DNA of 64,000 nt from Acanthochlamys bracteata (taxonomy: Eukaryota > Streptophyta > Magnoliopsida > Pandanales > Velloziaceae): contig CM034127.1 in the NCBI GenBank assembly GCA_019914995.1, positions 8,556,001-8,620,000 on the forward strand, written 5' to 3'. The notes beneath the pieces were generated by a model that was not told where the DNA came from, made no database searches, and worked only from the letters and a program-made list of their open reading frames with translations. The position numbers and the translations under genes were made by a program. Shown piece by piece: positions 24,138 through 36,409 of this stretch; within the stretch, counting starts at the first letter, position 1; each line of letters opens with the position of its first letter.

Positions 24138-24228
24138 TAACCCCCACGCATACAGCATTGAACGCCAAACTCTGCTTTTATCCCACACGATAATCCGACA
24201 GATATGAATCCCTTTCCTGTAAATAAGA

Positions 24229-24463
24229 ACGTGTTTATCATCACCTCAAATTCAATTTTTTTAAAACTCATTTTAATATAAAATATATATAAAAATTAAA
24301 ATAAATTTCTTTATTAATAAATTTTTTTAAAATTTTTTTTTAAAAATTTATTATAAATATTACGTTAATATATAATTTTATTTTTTACTAAATATTTTTA
24401 AATTTTAATTTACTTTCAAAAAATTTATTTCATCCACTTTTTTATCAATGTAAACATACGCCC
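24229..24463. mobile_element. AT-rich MITE, family B copy 2
   Basis: Begins ACGTGTTTATCATCACC and ends TTTATCAATGTAAACATACG, the same end style as the neighbour 92 bp to the left. The interior is A/T-rich. It sits just upstream of the F-box pseudogene. Confidence 0.55.
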
Positions 24464-24688
24464 TAAATCCAACTCTAGCGTCTTCTGCATGATCTCTGTG
24501 GAACTACGTTTCGGTCAATTAGTATCGGTCCATACTACGTCTCTCCCGCTTCCGGTTCAAACTCATGGCGCGAAATCATCTCCAATCTCCCGCGTCTTCC
24601 TCTCTCATATTTCACCCCGAAATCAACAATCGAATCCTGTTGCTTTCTTTCGAACCGTAACCCTAGCCGCCTTCCATCACCACCGGCC

Positions 24689-27600
24689 ATGGCCATGTCT
24701 GCAAAGAAACTCCGTCATCCGATCACCTCCACCATCTCCACAGCTTCCTCAAACTCCGCTTTTGTTTCTCGTGCAAAGAAACGCGGTAACTATAACTGCG
24801 GCCGATGTGGTCTTCCCAAGAAAGGCCATGTCTGCCGTTTCGCACCCAGCGGAGGTGGTGGTGATGGATCTAATGATTCTATACCTCTTCCGCCCCGATC
24901 TGATCCAAAACTTCGCCGGGCACTTTCTTTTGATGACGAAGAAGTTGCTGAGACAATGTCTGGCTCTCCTTGGCCCGAGCTTCGACCGGTGAAGGAGGAA
25001 GTTGAGTATGACTGCTGGGATGACAACGATTGTGATCGGAGAGACGTTAATGGGGGATTGCCCATAGGGTGTTTGATTGAAATACTAAGAAGATTGCCGC
25101 CGAAGGAGTTGATGGGAGCAGCGGCAGTTTGTAAGTGGTGGGCCGAAGGAGTTAGGAGGATTTGGCGTGTTACTGAGGAGCTTAACTTTGTGTTGATGGA
25201 GGGCAGAAAACCCCAATGGGATTCGTGGGGTCGTTGCTGCATCGGTGCTCCGCACTTACCCGTCTCACACTGAAAATAGAGAGGTTGGTTGCTGGTGTTC
25301 TAAGAACTGAATCTTGATTTAAATAGTATAAAGTTTGATTCTTAATAGAGTAATTAACGGGTTCATACAATTCACTCAAATTAGAATGATAATGCAATAG
25401 ATCAGTAACAAGGATTATGACACCAGGTCTGATTTTTGGCGGATCTGCAGATCGTACTGAGATTTGATTGTTTTTTGTTTGAGTGTTAAAGGGATAGTCA
25501 TCAGAAACAACTCTTATCTAGCTCGAGATCTTTGAATGTAGATCTGGAGTTTTGGGGATGTTTATATGGATGCACAACGCCTGATTTATTCCTAAATATC
25601 ACATGTTGATGCTAATATGACATGATCTGTGAAAATTTAGAAGGATCTGAATATCACAGTACATGTGAAGTGAGATACATCCTATAATAGTATGCAAACA
25701 TCTCTTTCATATCTCCAGATTCATAGATCAGAAGTCTTGGGGATGTTTTCATGACTGTGAAACAATTTTCAAACTCAATGAGAGATGAGAATAGTGTGTT
25801 TTTGATCTTTTGAGATTGAGATGAAAGATAACAACTTTTTTGCTAGAAGACACTGGATCCTCGTTGATGATCCTTACTTGAGATCCGCAGTTTTTATTTC
25901 TCAGGGGATCAACGAGAATTCCATTGTTCATTGCTTTAGTTCTCTAGAGAAAGTACTTCAATGTTTTTATGAAACTTAAACATCTATTTATGGCTTAAAA
26001 TCTCCTTTTAGATCTGGGGTGCTGGTTATGTTTACATGAATGTAGTCTTTAGTCCATGGTTAATAAATCCTTTTCAGTAAACTGCCTTATTCTTGTTCAT
26101 GGATTCAGGTTTTACCATGATAGATTGTTTGGAAGTTCTTCCTTTTTTTGTACTTATTTTTTTTTCGGTGGAGGAGAAGTGTATGTATCCAAGCTTATCT
26201 GCATGTTTATTTGCATTTGAAGGTGCTGCTATAAGGAGGTTATCATCTCAGTATTGTTCATTTCTTTCCTACTTAATCATTTATGTCACTACAACCATCA
26301 CGATGAATAAGGTTTTCCTGATTTTCTATTTTGCTTCTTGATTTTGGATTTATATTGCTCAGTAGCAAGCTAGCCATTAAAGTTCAGATAGTCATTTAGG
26401 GTGACCCAACTGATCGTAACTAAAATGCCTTGGCATCTTAAGACTGCTAGCCATTGATACATTAATTAAGGAAGATAAAAGGACGAAATCATAGGTTCTA
26501 TTCCACATATGGCGAACGCATAAGAAATTGTAGATACAAGTGTGTTTCTTTAGTTTTAATCCACTGGATGTAACTCTTCTTTTGTCAGAATAGAAAATAA
26601 GAATGCATCTATATGTATGATGATTTGTTGGTATTTTTTGCTGCAGTGATGTTGATGCAACTGTTCTGGCTTGTGTTGCATTTTCATGCCTGAATCTTGA
26701 AGTATTTGAGATGAAAATTGCAGATAGCTCAATCAATCGCATCACTGGGTAATGCTGTCATTGTTGATCCAGTGGTCGTAGCGTTATCTTTAGCATTTCT
26801 TCTAATATGTTTGTTGTGCTCTGCCATTGGGATTTTTCTTACCTTTTGGCATATAGATGCATTGGTTTCAACTCAATGTTTACATCTTCTGAGCAGACAA
26901 ATCCACTGTTTCTTAAGTTTTCCGGGATTCATACGAAGGAAGTGTAATTGTAGATAAGGGACAATACACATCTAATGCTGCTGTTTTTGGCTATGTTCTT
27001 TCTAGGTTTCATGGTTGCACATCACTTATATCTATTAACTTTGTGACAGCATTCAATATATACAACAGGAATAAGTAACTCAAACTTTTAGAATAAACTT
27101 GCAATAACTTTCATTTCTTAAAGCTTGATCATGGTAAATGTTGCGCGCCTCCAACTTTTAACTAATTTCTCAGGAGATCTGAAAGATTCATATTGATTTC
27201 TTTAAAATGTGACTAGAGTACATATGCACTCCTGTTAAGGTGAGTAATCTCGTCAGAGAGAATGAATGGATGAGGTTTCTGTGATAAGGGCACTTCCCAA
27301 GCTTTCTCTTTTTTGTAATTTTCGGCATGTTTGTAGCTGCAATAGTTATTTTTTAGAGTAATGTTTGTGGATCACTGTCTGATAATTGTTCCATCCCATG
27401 ATTATGCATCTGCATGATCAATGTACTGTGGAAGCTTTTCCGTTTCATCATTTCAAGGTCAATGGTTTTAGGCTTACTTGTATGTCAAAATACTGTTTTC
27501 TTTGGTTATATTCTTGAATTGCATTATTGCTTTTTCACATATCCACCTTTTTGTGGTGTAGGGATGAGTTGAGCCACTTTATTGCTGATAAAAGATATCT

Positions 27601-29875
27601 TTCAAGTCTGAAAATTGAACGGTGCAACAACTTAGGCCACCTCAGTCTCTTCTCTTTGAGCCTGTCAACACTTTGGCTGTCAGATCTCTTTTGTATGTAA
27701 AAGATGGTAACTATCGATTATAATTAATATAATAATGTGATTCCCTTTTCTTTATTTCAATTTTATATTCCTTTTTTTTTTTGTTATTTTCTGTTTTATC
27801 TCGGTTATCAATTGTGCAAATTTAAAGGAGCTTTCTCTGGATTTTTCTCGGCAAGAAAATGATTCAACTGATATTGCTTCTTTGATGGAATCCCTTGGAT
27901 GAACATGTCCTAAACTAAGAAACCTGCATGTTGCATCTCTTAGACTGTCTAATGATGCTGTGCTTGCACTAGCTGGTGCAAATTTAAGGTTAGCCAATTA
28001 AACTTACATGCTAAGACCATTTTCATCTCATAACAAGGTCTACGTTTGATCTGTTATAGTTACACTAAGAGGATATGCAATCTCTTTTGCAATCTGTAGG
28101 AAAACTGTTGTCCTATTCTTTTTGTTTTTTTTTTTCGTTATTATTCTTTACAACTGATGTATTAGTCATAGAGTTAGCCTCATGCCTTAGCTTCCAGGAT
28201 ATTCTTCAGAGTGTTTGTTAATATGCTAGATATGCTTGTCTATACTTGCTCTCATTTCTCGTTCTGTGAAATATACTAGATATGTTGTTCCTTCCTGTAG
28301 GGGCCTGCACATGCTTTCCTTGATTCTTGGCTCAAAAGTCACAGATGCATCTGTGGCTGCAGTAGTCTCTGGCTTTGTGGATCTAGAGCTGCTTGATTTA
28401 AGTGGGTACGTTTTTAAGTTCATAGCCTTGTTGAATATGCATCAGAGAGATATTAATTACATTGTGAAGTGACATCGTGTGCTGGCCCTGCTTACAGATC
28501 AAGCGTTAGCGATAATGGTATTGGAATGATATGCAATGCCTTTTCCGAGAGCTTGTCTAGGCTTCTGCTTGCTGTTTGTCCTAATATTACTTCAAGTAAG
28601 TTTTTTTTTTTTTCATTTGAGAAGAAAGGGGCATGCGTGCTTTCGCTTTACATCAATGATTTAATGGTATCTGTTATCAGGTGGGATCCAGTTTGCGACA
28701 GCCCAGTTGCCGCTCCTTCAACTTCTTGACTGTGGTATGAGTATAGCTGATGCAGATAATCTTGAAGGAGGTCCATTGCTTAGAAATGAAGGGAACGAGG
28801 AACCTCAATGGTGCAACAAAAGATTACGCAGGAACTATCAAAAACTGATTATCAAGCATGACAGACTGAGGAAGCTTAGCTTGTGGGGGCTGTTCAGGAT
28901 TGGATGTAAGTACGTGCTGCACCATGATACTCACCTCTTGATAGTTTAATCTTTATGTTTGGATTCACACTGATAGAACTCTTTCCAGGCACTTTATCTG
29001 AATTGCCCAGAGCTAAGCGATCTCAATCTTAATTCATGCAAAAATTTGCATCCAGGTCAGTTTCTTCCTCTCCTTTTAATAGTTAGGCATTTACTGTTGC
29101 TCAATAAACATAATCGAGATTGTTTTGTCTACAGAGAGGTTGCTTTTACAGTGCCCTGCCTTGGAAAATGTTCATGTATTTGGGTGCCAAGAATTGTTGG
29201 TTGGAGCTATATGCAATCAGGTAGGTCTTGTCTATCCTCACTTAGACAAAGTAATCTAACTATTGGGATCCTCGTCTCATTAATGAAATTACATTTCAAT
29301 GTTTTGGGTGTCTTTCCATTTGTCAGTACTCAGTAGAGCGTTTTCTGTTATTTTTTGACAAAGTAAATACTTGTGGTACGAATTAATGCAGTTGATGTGG
29401 TATTGTTTTGTCCATAAATATTGTGTATATAATTTGGTTGAGCCTTAAATTGTAAATATTGACAACGGAACCAAGCCATAATGAGAGCATGCCTTTTGGA
29501 CCATCAGAATGGAAGCTTAGATTATGCCTGCATTTTTATCTTTCTGAGTTCCATGTGAATTATGCTGTGCTGCTTTCAACTTCTTAGATGCACTTTCTCT
29601 TATCATTCACCTTTTGTCACATATAGGTTTTCAATGAATTTTCTACTTTAGAGAACCATTTTATGTGCAAGCGACTAGCAGATCGTTCAAAGCGCATCCA
29701 GGCCCCCCAATTCATTTTAACACAGGTTAGTTCTCATACACTATATTGAAGTGCTGTTTTCAACTGTATGTTACACAAGTAGTCATCTTAAAATAATTTC
29801 ATTTTCTGTATGTAGGAACTGTATGAACCAAAGTTAAAAAGCGCCAGGGAGACCCGATGCACTGTCCACCATTGA
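24689..29875 (+). pseudogene. FBL17: FBL17-like F-box/LRR gene, broken
   Basis: Similarity to plant FBL17 (the SCF F-box protein that removes KRP CDK inhibitors in pollen and dividing cells) runs from end to end. Exon 1 (24689-25283) has KKRGNYNCGRCGLPKKGHVC and the F-box IGCLIEILRRLPPKELMGAA. Ten more exons follow: 26647-26748, 27562-27706, about 27804-27988, 28301-28405, 28498-28595, 28681-28905, 28989-29055, 29135-29220, 29627-29725, 29816-29875. Lesions: exon 1 changes frame near 25190 (its length is 2 mod 3 where phase requires otherwise); in-frame TAA at 27698; in-frame TGA at 27900; no AG acceptor before the exon at about 27804 (TCTCG instead); an extra base in the G run at 28885-28889. 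With several independent hits it is a pseudogene, yet the remaining splice sites and the C terminus are well kept, so inactivation may be fairly recent. Confidence 0.88.
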
Positions 29876-29879
29876 TTGA

Positions 29880-30550
29880 TTGATAAGTAAATCTTCTGTT
29901 GTACACTTGGAATTCAGCATCCAATAATTGTAGCTGCTATTCAGCTTCAGGGTTGTTCTCTTTCCTGTAAAAGGAACTTTCTATCTTATTTATGTTTGAG
30001 TAACGTGTGCCAGTTTGTTGGCTCGGTTGCACATAGTTAAAAGTTACAACTAACTCTTCACAGAACAATTGCTGAAACGGCTTCAAGTAAACAACAAGAT
30101 GCAGCATGAGCATAATTTTTCGACAATAAAATATTATTCACAGGAGAGGTTCGAATTTTGCTTCTATCCTGCAGCTGTTATGAATATGTCTAAGCAATAA
30201 GTACCTGAGCATTCATACAGTAAGGCTATAGATAAGTATAATGTCTGTCTGACTTGTGCCTGAATAATAAGTGCTTGAACATTTATGTACAGTTGCACTG
30301 AAATCAGGCATGAACTGCAGCTCATATAAATTAATAAGTAAAGAGTACGCAAGTAGGATATTGTCCTAAACTAATACAGAATCATGAAATCGACCAATTT
30401 GAAAATGAGACGTTCAGATCAACAACAGGAATCATGCAGAATCTAGACAACTTTGTATCCCTAAAAAATTCTGTCAAGACAAACTTACTGATTTACTATC
30501 AGTCTTTTACACTTGGAAGTATTTCGGTTTTTTTTTTATAATCTGAATTA
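29880..30550. other. 3' flank of the F-box pseudogene
   Basis: No gene was seen. At 30180-30300 the phrase 'taataagt-cttgaacatt' type sequence occurs twice in diverged form. The rest is unassigned. Confidence 0.4.
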
Positions 30551-30554
30551 CTAT

Positions 30555-30756
30555 AGGTTTGTTTACCAACTCATCAAAGTCATATTTTTTTCAAATTCAC
30601 TTTGGATACAAAATAAATAAATAATTTAAAATAAAATTTTATATCAAAAATTTATTTTTCAAAATTAATATAAAATTTTTTTATAAATATTTTTAATTTT
30701 ATTTTTAAACTCATTTAAAAAAAAAAGTGAAATGATCTCAAAATTAAACACGCTCT
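30555..30756. mobile_element. AT-rich MITE, family B-like copy
   Basis: Begins GGTTTGTTTACCAACTCATC and ends ATTAAACACGCTC around an A/T-rich core. It resembles the pair at 23.9-24.5 kb. It lies about 370 bp upstream of the PR-4 start codon. Confidence 0.5.
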
Positions 30757-31039
30757 ATATGTTTGTTCAAATAAATAAATAAATAGGTTTGAATGGAGAC
30801 GTCAATCTACTCCTGGTGGTAGCTTTTAAAGCAAATGATCGCATGTGGATGAAATGGATATTTCTGAAGAAGAAGTTTGAAATAAGTCAAGGATGGCAGG
30901 CTAAAAGCTACCGAAAAGCAGCCATCCATTATCCCTCTCTTACAGATTATTATATTACGTGTTCGAATTGCTAATGTCATTTTCAGGTACTCATCACTCC
31001 ACGCCGCCACATATAACGAAAAATCAATATTCATCGATC

Positions 31040-31047
31040 TATAAATA
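31040..31047 (+). promoter_or_regulatory. TATA box of PR-4
   Basis: TATAAATA lies 83 bp upstream of the PR-4 ATG, at a sensible distance for a short 5' leader. Confidence 0.7.
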
Positions 31048-31122
31048 CTCAACACATTCATAGGACTCTCATACAACAACACAAAACTAGAGAGCATATC
31101 AAGAGACAAGAGGAATTGGACA

Positions 31123-31736
31123 ATGGCAAGAGCAGTTGGCCTTGTGCTGGCGATGACCGTGTTGTGCATGGCGGCAGCTGCAGGGGCACAGTCTGCTTCT
31201 AATGTGCGTGCAACATATCATATATACAACCCTGCGCAAAATAACTGGGACCTTAATAGGGTAAGTGCCTACTGTGCTACTTGGGATGCTAACAAGCCAC
31301 TCTGGTGGCGCCAGAAATATGGCTGGACTGCCTTCTGCGGACCTGCTGGACCTCACGGCCAGGCTGCCTGCGGCCGTTGCTTGAGGGTAAGCCATTAATA
31401 CCACAACTCTAACCTCTATGGCTATACAAGAATTCTTTGTGGAAAACTTTTTCATTTAGAAAGTTGACCGGCGAGCAACTGAAGTTAATTCATATAGAGA
31501 AATCATTGATTCAACTTTGTAAGTTGGAAGTAGATTCATGATGTCTAACTACTTCTTGCGTATATATGCAGGTGACAAATACTAGAACAGGCGCTCAGGC
31601 AACAGTGAGGATCATTGACCAGTGCGCCAACGGAGGACTAGATTTAGATCAAGGCGTGTTTCAGAAATTGGACACTGACGGAAATGGTTACAACCAGGGT
31701 CACTTGACTGTGAACTACCAGTTTGTCAACTGTTGA
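31123..31736 (+). CDS. PR4: Pathogenesis-related protein PR-4 (barwin type, no hevein domain)
   Basis: Exons 31123-31386 and 31572-31736, split by a 185-bp phase-0 GT-AG intron, give 142 aa. A signal peptide (about residues 1-23: [20 protein letters not shown]) precedes a complete barwin domain: [20 protein letters not shown] at its start, [33 protein letters not shown], then VTNTRTG, the [14 protein letters not shown] core and the end [11 protein letters not shown]. The six cysteines of the barwin fold are present. PR-4 proteins are secreted wound- and pathogen-induced proteins that bind chitin-like sugars; several have RNase activity. There is no N-terminal chitin-binding (hevein) domain, so this is the class II form. 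An inverted broken copy lies 740 bp downstream. Confidence 0.95.
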
Positions 31737-31739
31737 GAG

Positions 31740-32470
31740 AAAGACACTACTAGAGTTTCTAAACATTGCATCCATTATGTACCGAGGCTATGGAATAAAT
31801 AGTATATTGCCTTAACATAAGTTGTAATAAGGATGCAAACAATACATAATAAATAATGCTCTTTCGATTTCTTAGTTTCCTATCATCTCTTCAGTTTTGT
31901 ACAATAAGTATCGACGGCTTTCGAAACCATTCTATCTATATTCTCAGGAGTTTTTGGTCAAGAAAGTAGTAGTCTCCAGATCATCTCAACTGCAGCTGAT
32001 CATCACCATCTCGTATAGAAATGCCAGCAACCTAAGAACCATTATAAAAGCGGAGATTTAACTCCAACCTGAAATATCTTGGAGGATTATTAGATAGTTT
32101 TCAACCTGAATGACTAGAAATATCGTTTTCTGTGATTTGAACGACGAAAGATTATTTTTAGACCTGACGGGAAAAAGTAGTCAAAAATAGTTGACAAGGT
32201 GATATTGCTCTGCATGTTTGTCAAGATACCAAGAATACTTTATCTAATTAATGAGCTAAATTAGAAACACGAAGACTTGTGTTTATAAATAGTATAACTA
32301 AGTCGTTGAACGTACAACAAACAGTTCATTGTTCAAAATATCACCGTCCTTTTTTATGCATAGACGACCAATACTGGATGCATGTGTTTATTTATGTATA
32401 CATATAGTTATAACTTGTAATTAATTAACTATAATTAGCCTCTACATCGACGAACTAATTAAATTCCACT
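31740..32470. other. Spacer between PR-4 and its inverted pseudogene
   Basis: The 3' UTR of PR-4 (to about 31870) and then unassigned sequence. No gene was recognised. Confidence 0.5.
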
Positions 32471-32472
32471 GG

Positions 32473-33076
32473 TTAGGAAACCTTGATCAATATCCACTTC
32501 CATTGGCGTCCAACTGCTGAAACACACCTTGATCCAAATCCAATCCTCCGTTAGAGCACTGATCCTACAATTCTACTGTTGTTTGAGCTCCAGTTGCAGT
32601 ATTAAGCTATGATATATGGCCTAAAATCAATTAACGATAGATGCGCAAAACTCTCTATATTACCAGTAGTAAGCTCAGCGGCCAAATGCGGCGACCAACA
32701 GAGCACGGTCCAACCGTATCACTGCCGCCCAAAAAATATTAAGAGGCATGTTAGGCTGTGTTTTAATTCATAACAAATAATTTTCGTAAAATTAAGAACC
32801 GTAAGTTCGATGAAAGTGAATTCGGAATAAACTGAAATATAGAAAGTGATTTTGTACGTAAAATTTGATCCAAAAAAATGACTTCATATAATTGAAATGT
32901 ACATTTAGCATCCCAAGCGGCACAGCAAGCGCTTACGGCATTCAGATCCCAGTTATTCTGTGCTGGATTGTAGATGTAGTTGTTTTGTCCGGACGTTGGA
33001 GGCTGATTGTGCCACTACAGCGGCCACAAGGCACAGCAGCCGTGCTGCAAAGAGGCCAGCTCTGGTAGCTAGCCAT
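32473..33076 (-). pseudogene. Broken PR-4 paralogue, inverted
   Basis: Read on the minus strand from an ATG at 33076, the sequence tracks the neighbouring PR-4 gene. It covers the end of the signal peptide, the [12 protein letters not shown] and WDA motifs (to about 32905), the YGWT and CGP region (about 32738-32660), and the exon-2 motifs [12 protein letters not shown] (about 32607-32473). The reading frame is interrupted repeatedly, and about 160 bp of unrelated AT-rich DNA (about 32745-32905) splits exon 1. It is a tail-to-tail inverted duplicate that has decayed. Confidence 0.8.
32745..32905. mobile_element. Short insertion within the PR-4 pseudogene
   Basis: About 160 bp with no similarity to PR-4 interrupts the broken exon 1. 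Its phrase AATAAACTGAAATATAG...GACCAAAAAAA-like is shared, in diverged form, with 37670-37750 (TATAAACTGAAACATAGC, then TTCGACCAAAAAAAGTG). That suggests a dispersed repeat. The ends are not resolved. Confidence 0.4.
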
Positions 33077-33369
33077 ATCAAATGTTTGATATAAAGGTCC
33101 TTTTCAGTTAGCTTTCAATAGAATTATTGAGAAGAGAAGAAAGATTTTTAATATATGGTGACAAGTTTGCAGCCATATTAACATAATGCATTGCTGTCAA
33201 CAAACAACAGTCTTTCTACGCGACCATCGACGGAGTTAATGAACCATCGAGACACAGCGAGGAAAAGTAACTATCTATGCTGGAATAAACCAGTGAGTAA
33301 AACTTATCAGTTCTATACCAGTACCGGCTGAGATACTAACTCCGACGAGTGTTTTCCATTATCAGATAC

Positions 33370-33680
<311 letters not shown>

Positions 33681-33739
33681 AAGCAACGATGATGAGCAGC
33701 GGTTTGCTACCGGTGATTCGGTAAGCAAGTAACTCTGTT

Positions 33740-34680
33740 CGGAATAGCAACTGAGTCGTCGAAAATGGACGATCCGGTCGGTCCGGGTAGGGTCTGACTA
33801 TACCAATTTATACAGGTTTCGACAATGCGGAATATTGCACTTCTTGTCTTGGCTCGACGAATAATTAACGCACTTCCTAATATTGCCCCAAGTATTTACC
33901 TTAAACTTCCGATATAAGCATGCAGAAAGTTCAGAAAATTGAAGTTACATGGTAGTTAGAAGTTAGATGAATGATATTCTATTGCAAGTTATTTGTTTAC
34001 AACTCTGCATTATACAAAATTATATATTAAGAAAATCAATTATGTGTATTTTGGAGAAACAAATGACTGTGCCAGCTAACTTCTTTTGTTTAATAGTATA
34101 TTAGCACGGGCATTTATATTATATTTAAATTCATTAACTTGGGAGAACTAAAATCTTAGTTGAATCTAATAGTTATGGCCGTATTTTTGAAAGTTAGAGA
34201 AATTCTTTTCATCCTCCTCTCTCTTTTAGGGTTTGTTTGATACGTGGCTAATTAACAAAAAAAAAAAAAAAAGAGAAGAGTAAGGATAGAAAAAGTAATC
34301 AAGAGTACGAGTAGAACAAAATATTCATTCTTACCGTATTTAACTATATTATTATGATTAAAATTTAATCGTGTTAGAATAGAAAATAAAAGAATGAAAA
34401 TAGAATTAAAATTTTGATAAAAGACTAAAATATGTTTATTATTTATGATAGTCTAACTTTAATATAGCTTTCATTAATATAATTTTAGAATTTCTTTATA
34501 TTAATCCAAACCTCTCTCATAACTGATAATATTTGGGTGGCATAGAGATAAGAGTATTGAAAATTTTATAAAGAAAATCAATCATGTAAAAGTTTGATCC
34601 AACAAAACACTTCCGAATTTTACAACCCAAGCATCAAGATCAGCTAAAAGATCCATATATGATACAACAATTCATTCATC
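33740..34680. other. Intergenic, no gene recognised
   Basis: AT-rich DNA with a poly-A run near 34258. Nothing assignable. Confidence 0.5.
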
Positions 34681-34684
34681 TGAA

Positions 34685-34878
34685 GAAACAATTCAAGTTG
34701 GCAACTAATAGTTAGTTTTTCCATTTTCTTGATAAGAATGAGCTAAGAAGAAATAATTCAAACACCCATCCTTATATTGAGGAAACAATTCAAGTTGGCA
34801 ACTAATAGTTAGTTTTTCCATTTTCTTGATAAGAAATGAGCTAATAAGAAATAATTCAAACAACCATCCTTATATTTT
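34685..34878 (+). repeat. 97-bp tandem duplication, two copies
   Basis: The unit beginning GAAACAATTCAAGTTGGCAA occurs at 34685 and again at 34782, head to tail. The copies differ at only a few positions (for example GAATGAGCTAAG against GAAATGAGCTAAT), so this duplication is recent relative to the other repeats here. Confidence 0.92.
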
Positions 34879-35239
34879 TATGCCATCTAACATACAACAA
34901 ACATAATTAGTAAGAAACTCTAACAATTCAAACACAAATTACAATACTTCAAATCAGCAAAATATTGCAGCTTACTGTTGCAAATCTACACTAAACCCAT
35001 TCGTAATAAGCGTTCCAAAAGACATCCAATAAAAAACAATAGTGACAGAAATTCCGAACAAGCACCAATACATACTTATACAATACATACATAAAATAAA
35101 ATAAAATACATTCTTTTTACACATTCGAGATGGCCGACTACAGAGCTAGATGGCTATCTAAATCAAAGACCATAAAGTCAATACATTTAAGTGAATACAG
35201 AGAGATTAGTTGAAGCAGTGCTCCCGTGAACTTCCAATC

Positions 35240-35793
35240 TGTTAGATATTGTAAAACTATTATATAAATTAGTGGTTTATTAAAATACAACAAATTAATA
35301 TGCATTCATATTGAAATGTCAAAGATTAAGAAAGACGAACCATCACCTAAGAAGTTGAAAAGCCAACGGTTAAAAATTTTGAATCATCTTTTGGAAGATG
35401 AAAGGTCAAAAAATTTGGATAATTAATGAAAAGATGAAAAGACAACCGTTTGAAAGTTCAAGAGTCTTTTTGGAGCATTATATATATGAATAAGAGATAA
35501 TATAAAAAAAGATCATTCACACATCAAATGTGAAAGATTGAAACAAAACATTCTAATAAGAGTTCCCATTTAAAGTGTAACACAAGAGTTTTTAATTGTC
35601 TTGATTTAGTGATTTTGTTTAAAGCTATTTTGCTTTTCCGTAGGATTTTTTTTTTTTTTTTTTCACAAATTTTTTGTTTTTGTGTTTGTCTTGCTATTGT
35701 CTCAATTCTTCTATTGCTTACGCAAGATTCTTTAGTGTGTGTTATATTTTCGCTGCATCTATCGACAATCGAATACATCCGGTATTTCCAACA
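35240..35793 (+). mobile_element. Probable solo LTR, Copia type
   Basis: A ~554-bp block starts TGTTAGATATTG and ends TATTTCCAACA, the TG...CA ends typical of plant Copia LTRs. A TATA-like stretch (ATTATATATATGAATAAG) sits about 230 bp in, then a T-rich tract. No primer-binding site or coding region follows, so it reads as a solo LTR left by recombination. The flanking 5-mers (CAATC and CAACT) are only similar, so the insertion is old or the boundary slightly off. Confidence 0.55.
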
Positions 35794-35799
35794 CAACTT

Positions 35800-36400
35800 T
35801 CGCTGCAAAACATCAAGTTTCAAAGACTCCAGACAAAGCATGAATCAACCTCCAACCTTCGCCTAACGCTTATAAAGTGTTAAAAGAGTCCAAACAAAAC
35901 ATACATTATCGCCTCAAAAATCAGTGTCTAGCTATTTAAATTTAACTAGAACATCATTAAAATCAGTGAAAACAATCAGGATTCATATGGATCGAGCAAT
36001 CAAACAACTTCATTCAGCAATAGAGCACTTCAAAATTTATAATCCAATTACTTAAGGAAAGGAAAGCACACAAACAACTTCCTTCAACCAAACAACAAAC
36101 ATAGAAAGAAAGAATCTACCAACAATAATGATAACAACAATTACAAGTTTCAATCAATTAAACTTTACCAAATAGCAGAAAAAAAAAGAAAAATAAACAA
36201 CAAAAAGCGATTCTCAGGTCTGCTTCCATTCTCTTCTTGTAAGCATATCATAAATAGCAACCACCACAAACAACATATCTCAATAAAAACTTCAAAAAAG
36301 AAATTCTGGTCAAAACATTAAAAATTGAAAAAAAAAAATCACCGATTTAGCAAAGAAGATGGATTGAAGAGAGAAAGAGAGAGAGAGTGATGAAACTAGT
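35800..36400. other. Intergenic, no gene recognised
   Basis: A-rich, CAA-rich sequence that ends in a GA-rich leader-like stretch at 36360-36390, where the hAT-type element is inserted. Confidence 0.45.
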
Positions 36401-36409
36401 ATAGGAGGG

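Noticed and set aside
24489-24992. 167-aa frame overlapping the F-box pseudogene start
   Set aside because: Different register from the FBL17-like frame and no family match; a shadow of exon 1 and its leader.
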